Below are positions 52,654-64,000 of a stretch of 64,000 nucleotides of DNA, piece by piece. Location: contig NC_047067.1 of the NCBI RefSeq assembly GCF_902459465.1, positions 20,583,680 to 20,647,679 on the forward strand. Reading direction: 5' to 3'. The translations under genes were made by a program, and so were the position numbers. The notes beneath the pieces are model-generated. The model ran no database searches. It was given only the letters and a program-made list of their open reading frames with translations, and was not told the DNA's origin. Numbering within the stretch: position 1 is the first letter of the stretch; every line of letters begins with the position of its first letter. The DNA is from Asterias rubens. Its lineage: Eukaryota; Echinodermata; Asteroidea; Forcipulatida; Asteriidae.

Positions 52654-55600
52654 GTTGGTCGGACGGGCGAGAACTCCGAGAACATCGACAGTTAGGGAGG
52701 AAGCTTGAGTCCCGATGGGGTAGCCCCCAGCTCGGTAGTTACGGCCAGCCAGCCCTCGCTGAGTACGACTCCGACGACAACATTATTGACGTGGTGAGTG
52801 AGTGAGATACACAAGGTTTATTTATTTACAAGTACTTTGGAGTGTTTATTTCATCTTGCTTCGACGTCTATATATATTTATGTGGACTGGTGTTAATGGT
52901 TACATGATGTTTTGTACACACCATTGCAAATGATGGCTGTCATGCCCACACCAACCAATGAAAAAGGTGTTTCATGGTCACTCGCACAATTGAATTATCT
53001 GGGCACAATTTTGCAGTAAACAATTTTCCTTTAGAATATTTTTGCTAGGCAAATGAAGCAGGAGACCAGTCAGAAAGCCTTCATGTGGTATGGTTTATTA
53101 ATATTAACTGGTTATGTTAATGTGGAACTCAGGTAAGCAAAAGCCACTAATTGCTTTGTTTTGTTATTGTTCTTTAATTATGGAAGAAACAAAAGAATGC
53201 ATCTATCTGACATATGTGTACTTTTGTAAGTTCCATCCACACCATGCAGACTCGAAAGTTGTGACATGATACAGTTTTTGTAGTTCCTTGTTCTACATAG
53301 GCATGGCATAGATACTTGATAAGCTACCTAGAACTAGCTATGGGATGAGGTTTGTTCTGCTATCGTCTCTGCGTTGAACTAAGTAAAAGCGAAAGGAACC
53401 TCATAGTTATAGGTAGGAGAGGATTCTACAATGTCAACCAAAGAGAAGATGATGAAACAGGCTGTCACTGAAAGCCCTATAATAAACCATTTTGTAGTAA
53501 ACAAAAAATGTGTTTGGTTCTAAGGGGCGACAATGAGGAGTTATCATGGCATTCTTTTTTCAGGAAATCTGATTTTAAAATGTCAAGATCACATAGTTTC
53601 AGAACCTTACCCTATCAAATAATCTGGTGTTTTGTTTGTAACTCAACATCTGCGGCTGATCAAAAATCACATCTAAAAAATCATATTGAAACTTATATTT
53701 TAAATTCACCCTATCGAATAAAATTTATGTTTTGCAATGTGTAAATATTATGCAAAGTTAATTAATTTGTACAATTCATTCAAACAAAATTCTATGAAGT
53801 CTAAACATTATAATAATTAAAATTACAGAAAAATGGAATAACCTCGGAAAGTACACGCGACCTAATCAAACATGTGACATTGACTGCACAGGGTTAATTA
53901 TTTAAGTGGCTTCAACCTGTGCCTTAATAATCTACACTCACAGTACAGATTATTTGATGTACAGGGCTACTGCGTAGTGGTTGTACATTGTTTGTAGTAT
54001 CACACAAAGTTGGTCAATGATTATTAAACACTAGGAAATAATAGAACTGATGATGCCTGGTTAATCTGTGCATCGTCATTGTTCTAATGCGTACAAATTA
54101 ACATTCTACAATAACGGTATTCACACCGTGTCAGCTGCTTTTACATAAAACCAAATTTCCCGGGAATTTCCTGAGAACAAATTAATAGTGTGAGTGGTGC
54201 TTAGGCTGATCATATGAAAGAACACCAACAGGCAAAGAGTCTGTTGAGATAAGATGTATTGGTTGTTGTGAGACAACTTCGACAACTTACATTTGTTGGT
54301 TTTCACTAAGTGTTTATTTATAAACAAAATGATATATAGTTCTCCAAAGAGACAGATTAGGGGGGGGGGGGGGTTATGACAGCTGTAATATGGATTGAAC
54401 TGAATAGGCTCATCATGTATGGGATCTCTAGCATGACTAGTACCACGCTTCACTGGGTAATTAAATTATTTCCAATACTATTTGATTACTCAGTCATGAC
54501 TGGTGGTCACTGCAATCTGCACTCTTACTGATTGATACACACATTGGCTACTTAGGTCAACGTCTTAAATGACTGTTGATGAAGGCAAATTATAATATGA
54601 ATAATATACATCAACCAAATTGCACCAAGTTGATTTGACAGCTGGTCCAAAATAAGGGGAAGCGACTAATCTCCCATTGTTGCATTTTAACAAATTTCTC
54701 TGCAGTATTCTCACATGCAATTGGACCTGTGTAATATTTTTCAATTGAAACTCCATCGGTCAGAGTATGTGTGTGCATGAGGACTATGAGAGCACATTGG
54801 TTGAAATGTTGAGAGCAAACCACTGGTTCTTTCAGAGCCAACACTGCTTCCAGTTGTAATGATTGATTCCATAGCAAATATACATAGGACTGTTCGGTCT
54901 GGTTGTGTCAGTACAACAATGTTGTATCTTGGCAACATGATTGATTTGCACTGTTCACTTATTACCATCTTTGAAATAGCTATGAAATCTTAACCTTGAT
55001 GTCCCCTCAGAATTGTTCCAACACGTTCTGATTTAGTTTCAACGAATTACTCTTTCCAGGTGTTCAATATGTATGCACAAATGATCCAGATCATACAACT
55101 TAAATATTGTATGAACTACCCATGAAATGAAATTGTACCAAACAAGGAGATGTCCCAGTTTATGGCATTTACATGTAATGTCTGCAAAGGGAGCACTCCC
55201 CATCCCCTGGAACCCCCCCCCCCCCTCATCCCCTGTAGCCCCCCCCCCCCCAACCCCAACTCAACACAACAGTACATGTATTTTTTTTCGAACACATATT
55301 ACATTATGTTTTGAATAGCTCTGTTATCATAGTAACTGCAGTCATAACAAGGAGCAATTTGATAATTTACCTGCAACTGACATTGTTTACTGTGGACACA
55401 ATCACAAATAGCACTAAACTTGAGCATCATGTATACTTGGTTAATTTTTAAAAGAAAGTTTTTGTTTGCTTGATACTTCAACACAACAACATGAAGTGGA
55501 CTTTGTGATGCTCTTGACTAGATCACCGTACTTTAGACGTGAAGGCATCATTAAATCCAAAATATGCACATGTTGTATTATCTATGCCAATACTTTAGGC

Positions 55601-58600
55601 CTATTTGGTTTGTTGTCATTATGCTGTTGAGGTCATGATAAGGTTATTAATTTATGAATTTTTTTTATTTTGTTGATTTCAATATTAGATAACTATGAAC
55701 TGGAATTCGATACAGAAAACAATGTACTCGTGTATAAATTATCTATATAAAAAGTATTGATTATTAATAGAAAAGGAGAATGTTGGGATCTGCCTAAAAT
55801 ATTGTCAAACTCATTAAAAAGTGTCATTTAAAGACCTGGTTGCTATGGATGTTGTAACCCAAATATGCTTAAAGTTCTCTCATAAAGCTAAACTGTTTTG
55901 GCTGGTTTTCATCTTATAACTGAAGGTATTGACAAAGCTTGTAAGCTGCTTTTAAAATCCCTTGTTGGTGTCCTGATTTCAGGGTTGACTGCATGCATGC
56001 AGACTTACTATCCAATAGTTTGATTTGGTTTGGAATTTTCTTCAGTCATGCACTACAGAGGGCTCACTTTAAACTTGATTGCTTTATTTTGGATGGGTCA
56101 TTGTGAAAGATCTTTCGGAGTATTGAATGGCTGGTATGTCTTTTTAGTGTTTGTATGATAACTTAGGGGTTTAAGGTCATAGTGGCTCAGATAACTTAAC
56201 CCCAGGCATGTTTCATAGCCGGACAAGTTGTGTGTAATGTGTGGTTATTGGTTGAATATTCTCTTTTGTTACATTTATCTTGGTGAAAAGTGGCCAAGTT
56301 CAAACTACAGGCTTTTCTGAGATTAGGTCGCCTGTTCAAGTTATAAAGAATAGTATCATCAAGTTTTGTACTGATTTTTATTTATTTACTTTGTTGGGAG
56401 GAGGGGAGGTGGGGGGTTGTAGTTTAGGGCTCTGAATGTTTACAACTTGTCATATTAGGTTTCATTTGGAATGGCTACCTCATAGTGAGTTACTGTAATG
56501 CAAAGTCCCATGTTGTCTACAGTTGTTTTAACAATTTTCTCTTTTTGTTTGTTTGCTTGTTCTTGTGATGGGTTTGTTTTAGGTGATTTACATGTAGTGT
56601 ACTGTAAATGTCAGTGGTATAGTGAATGTTCTCTTTGTATGTAAATATTAACTTTTTGCTTAAAAGTGTTGATGTATTACATATTTTGACATTAATTTGA
56701 GATTGAATGTTAAACAGTTTTAATCAATATAGTCGGGCTTAATGTCTTGGTTCTGGATCTTTTTCTTAAACCAAAATAAAAGCATTTGATATAGGTTTGA
56801 TCTGAGTGCACAGTACTGCAACCTGATTTGAAGTCTGAGCGTATTATGGGAGAGACAGTTATTGGGTTTGATTAGCCGTGATGTCTAGCCCCAATCCAAG
56901 CAGGGATCCAAGCACGGCTCCGAGCAAGGCTCCAGGCAGGGCTGTGTGTGTATCTTACTGGTAGTCCTATGGGAGATTATAGGCCAAGAAATTATTTAAA
57001 TTGGCTGAAGACATTTTACGCAGTGTCGTTGAAGCGTTCATTTAGAGTGAAGCTACAATTTTGCTTTGGATACAGTATGTGCTGTATTCAGTGTTTTGCG
57101 GGTATTTTCAATCGGCCCAATATTTATGTATACTGGATACAGGTACATGACTCTGCTCTCCCCAATACAAAAAAATGTAGGTACAGAAAAGGAAACCCTG
57201 CAGAACATTGAATCATGATGCTGTGGCGAAATCAGACAATTTCATTTTGGGGAGGGGGGGGGGGAGATCAGGGCACAGACATAATTACTATTCAATCCCA
57301 TTTAAGGGGGAGGGGCAAGGGTCTGGGGGACTCTTAGATCATGGAGGAAGAAATGTATTATATGTATAGATATAGTAGCAAGCAATGACCTGGTATTCAT
57401 AGATAAGTTTGTAACATACTGCAGTTGTACATAGTGCATGTACCTCAAAGTACAATAAAGAATTTGTACTTTTGCAGAATGTTTTAAAAATAGACTCCCC
57501 TCCCAGATCAACAGAATGTTGTTTTTGCTCTTACAATTGTATTTGTTGTTTGTTTGATTTCATCTACAACCACTATGCAAATCAACAAAGCCAGTGTATA
57601 CCAATGTGGGAACCGACTGTCCTCAACTGATCCCGTGACTTAACTGACGCCAAAACACAGTCGGTACTTTTTGATAAACTTAGCCACGGCCCTGTCTAAA
57701 GGAAAAATGCCATTGTTTGTATCGACGTTCATTTAACACGGACACTTGTATCATACTGTGCGTCTTAATAGGCTTTGCCACTTGCAGTACAATAGCTGTC
57801 ATTCAACTGGACTGTTTAACATGTGAATGGGGTAATCGTTCAGCTAACTGGTCCACAATGCCGCAGGATAAACTATGCTCTTTTTTATCCAGTTGACAAT
57901 ACAATTTGATGTTAGTGGGTTGGAACCAACTTGAGCATTGGACAGAGGAGGGCTTGTGCAAGCTCCGCAGTGTTGCGTTACAAGCACCGATTCACCTTTT
58001 GAGTTTGGGTAGTGGTGTGAACAGGAAATATATAACATTGGATTGGCGCAGCAGGCCAACATTTATTTAGACGCCAAACCACAACCACCAGAAATACACG
58101 CATTGATATGTCAGTCACCTCAATGTGGATGAGTTTGCTCATCTTATTTTCCCGGGAGTATCAGGGCATCTTCTTGAGAAAATGCCAGAGGCGTGAGGAG
58201 GCTTTCTAAGAGGGATTATCTTGGGACTCTACTCTTAATTACTTCTAGAGAGAGAGGAGGTCTATGGTTGCTGGACGTTAGGATCTTGAACATCAAGCTG
58301 TAACGTTTTGTGGATGATTATCTTTTGCCCTTCTTGAGCTACTTTGTGGTCCCTAGCAACCATTGAGATCAAGAAGATTGATTCTACTTAAATCCATCTC
58401 ATCAAAGTGCCATCCAAAACTTGGAAATGTGTAAGCTGCATTCACGTTTACTTTATTGCCACCTTGCTCCCCATGGGCAACTGAGTTTGGAGATTAATTT
58501 CAAGAGTAGTTGGAAGCTGCTCTGAAATGTAAATACTGAAAGTTGGTCGAGTCAATATTTGTTTACTGCATGAATGCATTCATCTGTGAACTCAAGAGTC

Positions 58601-59068
58601 CTCCACCAATCCCAAGATAGGTTGTCAATTTCACACTGAAAAGCCATTCCAGCAAGTATTTCTTCTTGGAAAGAGCACCCAAAATAACTTCCTGGAGCAA
58701 AGAACTTTTTCACAGAACCAAGACGCAGCAGACCAATCACTGATTGCTAACAGAACAATGATTCAAAGTCATGGTTTTCTATGCAAACACTCTACCATCG
58801 CCAGAAATCTCACATAACAAGGTGTACTTTGTGGATATAAAGTAACTTCTCAAAACTTTAAAGGTGCCATCTATATTTTCTTCTTCAAAAGAAAAGTTTG
58901 AAACTGGCAATGAGTTCTTATAAGTATTTCCTGATGGACAGTGATGATAGGGAAGGCATCCATGATCCTCGTACTGGAATTACTCATGTTCTGCCTGAGG
59001 ATTTGGACCAGCTGTTCGAGCTCCAGCCACGAGTCTGGAAAGATGGGATCAGGACCCACCAACTGGAG
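52650..59068 (+). CDS. 5' part of an unidentified gene, two exons seen
   Basis: Exon 1 (52650-52793) encodes 48 residues beginning MSWSDGRELREHRQLGRKLE and ending YDSDDNIIDV. It is polar, with an acidic tail, and has a GTGAGT donor. Exon 2 (58892-59068) follows TATATTTTCTTCTTCAAAAG and encodes 59 residues including SSYKYFLMDSDDREGIHDPR and LPEDLDQLFELQPRVWKDGI, ending at a GTAAAT donor. Both exons are in phase 0 and open throughout, and the base composition is exon-like. I do not recognise the family, no membrane segment or catalytic motif is visible, and I cannot prove that the two exons belong together. Further exons were not found before 64000, so the gene is probably cut by the window edge. 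A short upstream ORF overlaps the start codon. ACAD11 lies 2.5 kb upstream on the same strand. Confidence 0.5.
52794..58891. other. long first intron of the unidentified gene
   Basis: 6.1 kb of AT-rich sequence. It holds G- and C-runs (54361-54373, 55207-55250, 57251-57264), one histone-hairpin-family copy and a possible alternative first exon at 56881. No other coding signal is convincing. Confidence 0.55.
54780..54900 (+). mobile_element. histone-hairpin repeat family, copy 5 (decayed)
   Basis: GGTTGAAATGTTGAGAGCAAACC corresponds to the CGAAACGTC region, and GGTTCT-TTC-AGAGCC (54825-54839) to the hairpin with one loop base lost. CAACACTGCTTCC follows, as in copies 2 and 3 (CAACACTC). Confidence 0.55.
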
Positions 59069-59249
59069 GTAAATCAGATATTTCAGTTTTTTTTTTCTTG
59101 AAAGCACTTATGGATACTCTTGGCGATTTACTTTTGTTGGTCTCTACGGACTTACTTTATCTACATTTCAATCTGAGCATTATTTGTAAAGAAAATATTT
59201 CTGCTTGCCTCAAATTGCAAGAATGTGTTTCATGAAGACCACAAGACAT

Positions 59250-59352
59250 GGGCCCAATTTCATGGCACTGCTTTGCACAGCATTCTAGCCTTATGGGCCT
59301 TGGAAGGGCGTAAGCACAGAATGCCATGGTAAGACGTGCTATGAAATTGGGC
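59250..59352. mobile_element. palindromic element with GGGCCCAATTTCAT ends
   Basis: A foldback of about 103 bp with arms GGGCCCAATTTCATGGCAC and GTGCTATGAAATTGGGC. Related ends occur as CTCAATTTCATAAAGCTG near 35791 and GGGCCCAGTTTAAG near 48828. Confidence 0.65.
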
Positions 59353-61697
59353 ACTGCAGCTTGGGAACTGTTACAGCAGCATTTCTTCATCGTATTTGTT
59401 ACAAACCTTTTGAAGAAGGCTTGAACTTGGAAACCTGTGAATTTGAGTGCAGACCTGATTGCCCCACGCCTAGGTTGATCTTACCCCCTTGTAGGAGGTA
59501 CCCTTTACCCTACTAAGGAGAACTGGCCTTGCCCTTACAACGGTACAAGAGCGAATGAGTTTCAGGCATGTCTTAAGTGTAAACGTCTTAACATTCATGA
59601 CCATAAAATAATATGAATGTATCAGTCCATTCAAAAAACACTAAATATGGCACAGGAAAACAAATCATATTCCAAGATTTATCGTCAACCCTAGGTCAGC
59701 AGACTCTCATGATTTATAAGTGTTTCTGACATGATGAATGCAAGATGTGCGAATCAGATCAAAAATACATTCATATTTATGGATAACTAATAATGATTCT
59801 CAGGGGAAGGAAAGTGCAACTCAACCCAATTTCAATCTGGGGGCACCCGCAGGTTTATCTGAGTGGGAATTGCTAATCAGCAAGAGTACCAGTAACTCTA
59901 TGATAAATATGGATATTTTTTATTAATATTTGTAGATGATAATTTTTTATGAGTTGTTATTAGTAGTTAAAACAGTAACCGCCTCAATTCCTCCATATTG
60001 TTCATCGTGTTGGTTTGTATGATTCGATGGATTTTGTACCAGTAGATAGTGCCTTATTCAACTGATACATGTATCTTATTTTAAGCAATGTACATGTAGG
60101 CGTCTTGGTGTCCGTTGTACAAAATGTGTTTGCCCTGGTCAGTTTTTACCCTAGACTCAATCCATTACGTCAAAAACGTTGTAAGTAGCAATTGGTATAC
60201 CTCAAAATTTGTTGATTTACTAAGAATGTTAGCACCATGATGCCTAAATATTGTGGGTATTGAGTTTACCACAGATGTAAGGGCATTATTGACTTTTCTT
60301 AAAGAGATTGATTTGGCTATCTTTAGGTGACACAACAAAACTGCAAATGACTAACATAAATGACATCAGAAACTTATTTCAGTCTGGCAACGTTTTCTCA
60401 TCAGCTTTAAAGTCTGACTTTCCCACGAAATCAAAACCTCGTGTATTCAGGCACTCCTCGTAAATAAATTATGACAGGCAGTTACTATTGTCAGCTTCCA
60501 CAATAACATGTATTTATTTTGTCATGGTATGTCAATGTCAGAAGTACACTTGCATGAAAAAAAAGAGAAATACAATACTAAAGAAGAAAGGAGTTTCCCA
60601 CTGGTTTGTAACCTTCAATGTGTGCGTTGTCCTTCATTGTATTTATTCTAATCCAGTTTTGTCACCTTCATAAAAGAAGCAGAGACAAATTATTATTTTG
60701 ATTAAATGATGGAAGGAATGCCTGTGGCTTGTGGTTGATGTAATGGTTTGAAGGAGAAACCATGGCCATTGATTATCATTCTCTGATAGTCATTGATGAT
60801 AATGTGCAGCAATTAAAGTAAAGGTTTAGTATCGGTACCGTTGGTTGAACCAAGACTAACCCCCAACAAGCAAGCTTCAGAATGTTTCTGTTGATGTATT
60901 GGTAGGCCTATAGAGAAGCTAGACAAACTGGCCACACAGCAACTTGGACACCAATATTTTGTTTTCTTTTGTTAATTAGGTCCCTGGAAATAAAAAGCTC
61001 TGACCAAACTTTAAATCTGGCTTTGGAAAGAGGACATTCTAAGTTTTCAATATTTTATGCTGACATGGTTTTCTCTATCAAGTGTTTAAGTAAAAACCTC
61101 TGTTTGCATTATTTTCAGGGCAATATTTCCTCTCATTAAAACTCATTCTCTTGGTCAGTTAGTTCCAATGCTATGTGGTTGTATGTATCAGCATTGAGTC
61201 GTCATTTCCTGAATTTGAATAGAATTTTAATAAAGAGAATTTGCTGATCTGAAGTCGGTAATGAAGAAAGAGCAGTTGAATAAACATTCTTTGGTTCAAC
61301 GTACAATAATCACCTTGGACGATATGTTCTTTCCTGTAAGCTGGTTGATCCACTTACAGGTAGTGTTAGTAATGTGTGTTGATATTGGCAATCATACACT
61401 GGTCTTATGGATGGGTTTTTCAGTATTCATGTACAATGTATACAAGTTGTACAGTGGATGTGCTCTGTGTAAATTTCATTTTCATCATCATCATTCGGCA
61501 TAGACTTGCGTCTGTGGCCGCCTCGTCCTCGGTTGTAATGGTGGCGCACTCCTGGAGTTGCCGCCATCACCTGGTGTCTTTCAATCGCTTCTCGTCGCAG
61601 TTCTTCGACGCTTCTTCTATTCCACCTTGTGACGTTGTCATTTTGGCAGGCCTTAATATGATTGCTAAGCCTCCATATTCTTAGAATTAGAAAAAAA

Positions 61698-61809
61698 GAT
61701 AACGATCACGGCACAAAGAGAATGCATTATTTGTTGAATTGCTCCACGCAGATATGCACACGTTCATTCAACCAATAGAATGCATTCTCTTTGCGTTATG
61801 ATTGTTATC
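61698..61809. mobile_element. palindromic element with GATAACGATCACG ends
   Basis: A 112-bp foldback. The left arm runs GATAACGATCACG then CAAAGAGAATGCATT, and the right arm is AATGCATTCTCTTTG then CGTTATGATTGTTATC. It is MITE-like and no second copy was seen in this window. Confidence 0.7.
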
Positions 61810-62763
61810 ATTTTCAAGTGTGACTTGGTCTTTACACTGACGTAACAAGTCTGCCATTAAATTAGGCAATCAAACTGCAATTGAATGGTACACATGCGTG
61901 TGCACGTCTCCTTAGTTGCGTACTGCATTGAAACACACGCACAATCTGTCCATGACTTTTTAAAGAGCACAATCAAGAACAATAGCAGCAGTTTTTCATT
62001 CAGATTCCCGTCAGAGGAAGCGCCTTCTACCCTCTACCTATTTTAATTTTCTTGGTACCCATTGAATATTTCCACCAGAGGTGTTCATTTCCATCCAGGC
62101 GGTACCCTTTACTAAGGAATTAGTTTCTTGCCTTTCTACGATTGATTAAAGCCTTTCTTTTCTTTAATGAAAACAGGATTCTCATAATTGCCGATTGTAT
62201 ATTTTCAATTTGGTGAGAGATAATGATGATGAAGATAATGGAGTAAATCAATCCCAAACTCTGAAATCATTTTGATCATCAGTTACTTGCAAAACAATGA
62301 AGGGAAACCAAGCCTGTTGTGATGGAACGTGTGTAATTTTCAGAAAATATTATTTTAATCAGTAGGTCTATTATATTAATCGGGTTTATTAATACACATC
62401 TGAGTTTATCTTTGATGTTTGATTTGATCCTTGATGACAAGATATGACAGCTGTGACGCACTATGCCTTCCATGGTGTTGATATATGATCCCTACGGACT
62501 TATTGCCCGTAATTTCAAATATTTGAGGTCCTGTCAGCCGTGGCAGAGATCACATTCATAGAGTCCCATTCTTGTCATTTGGAAAATGCAATCGTATTCA
62601 CCGTGTTCTTGTCAGTGGATACTTCGTTTAGCCTAAATTAATGATATGTCAATGCTCGGTTCTGTTTGTAAGCACGTATGTTCCCTCCAATGTACACTTT
62701 GTGGGAGCTAAGTTAATCAAGTCAGGGTTTTATCCAGGGTGAAGAAAGAAGGTTGAGCAATTA

Positions 62764-63352
62764 AGACATCCACAAGACACTGAGACACACTACACTCTCA
62801 CTGAGAGATTTCCCTTTCTCACAGAGACACTCTCCTTTCTCAGTGACACACACCCCTGAGACACACCCTCTTTTATCACTGAGACACAACCCTCTCACTG
62901 GAAAACGCACACTCTTTTTTTAGCGTGACACACCCCTTTTTTACTGAGACACACCTCTCTGTCACTGAGACACCCTCTTCTACTGAGACACATACTCTTC
63001 CCTCACTGAGATACGCCCCTTTCTCACTGACACACGCCCCTTTCTCACTGACACACGCCTCTCTCTCACCGAGACACACCTTCGTATCTCACTGAGACAC
63101 ATCATCTTTCACTGAGACACACCCCTCTCTCACTGAGACACACCCCTCTCACTGAAAAACACACACTCTTCTCTCAGCGAGACGCTCCCCTTTCTCACAG
63201 AGACACCCTCTTCTCTCACTGAGACACACACTTCCCTCACTGAGATACGCCCCTTTCTCACTGAGACATGCCCTTTCTCACTGAGACATGCCCTTTCTCA
63301 CTGAGACACACCCTCCCCACCGAGACACGCCCCTCTCTCTGAGACACACCCC
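62764..63352. repeat. CACTGAGACACAC minisatellite
   Basis: Irregular tandem units of about 18-24 bp built on CACTGAGACACACCCCTCTC, with pyrimidine-rich spacers of varying length. One strand is strongly C/T/A-biased. An open frame on the minus strand (62876-63079) is a by-product of the repeat. Confidence 0.95.
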
Positions 63353-64000
63353 TGGCTCTTAACCTATAGAAGAGCGCTATGAGTTATTGCTGGACATCTT
63401 AGTAATCGACTATTTCAAGGGTCATGTCTTTAATCAGTCTTGAGGACCAGGGACCATAAACCCTTGAGATACCAAAGTTGCTGTACTTTGCAATGGGTAT
63501 GATTTATACAGCCCAAATATACAATGTACATGCCGAACTATCCATTGAGTTCTCAGATTTAGTGATTGATTTTTTGTCAATGCGCACAAAGTACGCACAA
63601 AGTAGTTTTTCCTCTGGGGAGAGATTTAAAGGAAAACCAATTAATTGTCTGAAATCTACTAACAGCTTAATGCTCTGACTGCAGGCACTTGTTCAGAGTG
63701 CATAAAGTGCTGTGTGTACTATGTATATTATTCTAAAGTGCGTATCTGATCAATTCGAGAAAGTAAAGCTCAGAAAAAATCAGTTACTTGACATTATGAG
63801 CAGAAGAGAAGACTTTCATTGAACTTAGTGCAGTGTCAAAATATAACTGAAACGTTCTTTCTTGTATTGCTCCCCAAGTATTTAATGTACAAACAAGCTT
63901 TGAACTTTTGGCCAGTTCGTGGTTAAGTCTGTGAAGAAGTCACATTTGTCAGTGAAGGGTGAGATTGTTATCCATTGAATTGTTGAGCATGACTAGAGTC
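63353..64000. other. window end, no gene seen
   Basis: AT-rich sequence with a GCACAAAGTAC-GCACAAAGTA direct duplication near 63583-63604. Nothing coding or structural is recognised. Confidence 0.55.

Larger units (their letters stand above)
59069..62763. other. intron or intergenic sequence downstream of exon 2
   Basis: No gene is supported. It contains palindromic elements at 59250-59352 and 61698-61809. A weak exon-like segment near 59803-59852 (after TTCTCAG, open, with a poor donor) was not strong enough to join to the gene at 52650. Confidence 0.55.

Noticed and set aside
2331-54839. Histone genes, because of the histone-type hairpins
   Set aside because: No histone open reading frame lies upstream of any hairpin, and each hairpin is embedded in the same dispersed repeat.
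62876-63079. Minus-strand frame with repeated CVSEKGA-like units
   Set aside because: It is a translation of the CACTGAGACACAC minisatellite.

Overview
The window is AT-rich, intron-heavy eukaryotic DNA full of interspersed repeats, palindromic miniature elements, minisatellites and long C/G homopolymers. The genes are animal genes. The Wnt9 and GOSR2 products and their tandem linkage point to a deuterostome. The marine-invertebrate-like repeat load makes an echinoderm such as a sea star the best guess, but this is inference and no species marker is present.

Layout from left to right. 1-1.0 kb is a 20-bp minisatellite with higher-order structure, followed by a tRNA-derived SINE. 3.5-7.7 kb holds two divergently transcribed, intronless family-31 glycosyltransferase genes, each with an N-terminal signal anchor and an unusual second hydrophobic segment at the C-terminus. 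9.1-23.3 kb is a complete four-exon Wnt9 gene on the minus strand (373 aa, all splice phases consistent) with TATA-like boxes. 23.3-33.8 kb is repeat-rich with no convincing gene. 33.8-37.5 kb is a complete six-exon GOSR2 (membrin) gene on the minus strand (212 aa). 39.1-50.1 kb is a complete 17-exon ACAD11 gene on the plus strand (787 aa: aminoglycoside-phosphotransferase-like kinase plus acyl-CoA dehydrogenase, ending in a peroxisomal AKL signal). Its last 165 bp are repeated in four tandem units, three of them beyond the stop codon. 52.6-59.1 kb holds the first two exons of a plus-strand gene I could not identify; it runs off the window. The remainder is intron or intergenic DNA with palindromic elements and a second minisatellite at 62.8-63.4 kb.

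The genes do not form one pathway. Wnt9 is a secreted lipid-modified signal, GOSR2 is an ER-Golgi SNARE, ACAD11 is a lipid-catabolism enzyme, and the two GT31 proteins are Golgi-type sugar transferases. GOSR2 and ACAD11 are head to head, and GOSR2 and Wnt9 are in tandem, recalling the human GOSR2/WNT9B neighbourhood.

The most unusual non-genic signal is a dispersed repeat family with at least five copies. Its members carry a 6-bp-stem, 4-base-loop hairpin identical or nearly identical to the 3' hairpin of replication-dependent histone mRNAs. The best copies also carry a CGAAACGTC box next to a second, covarying hairpin.
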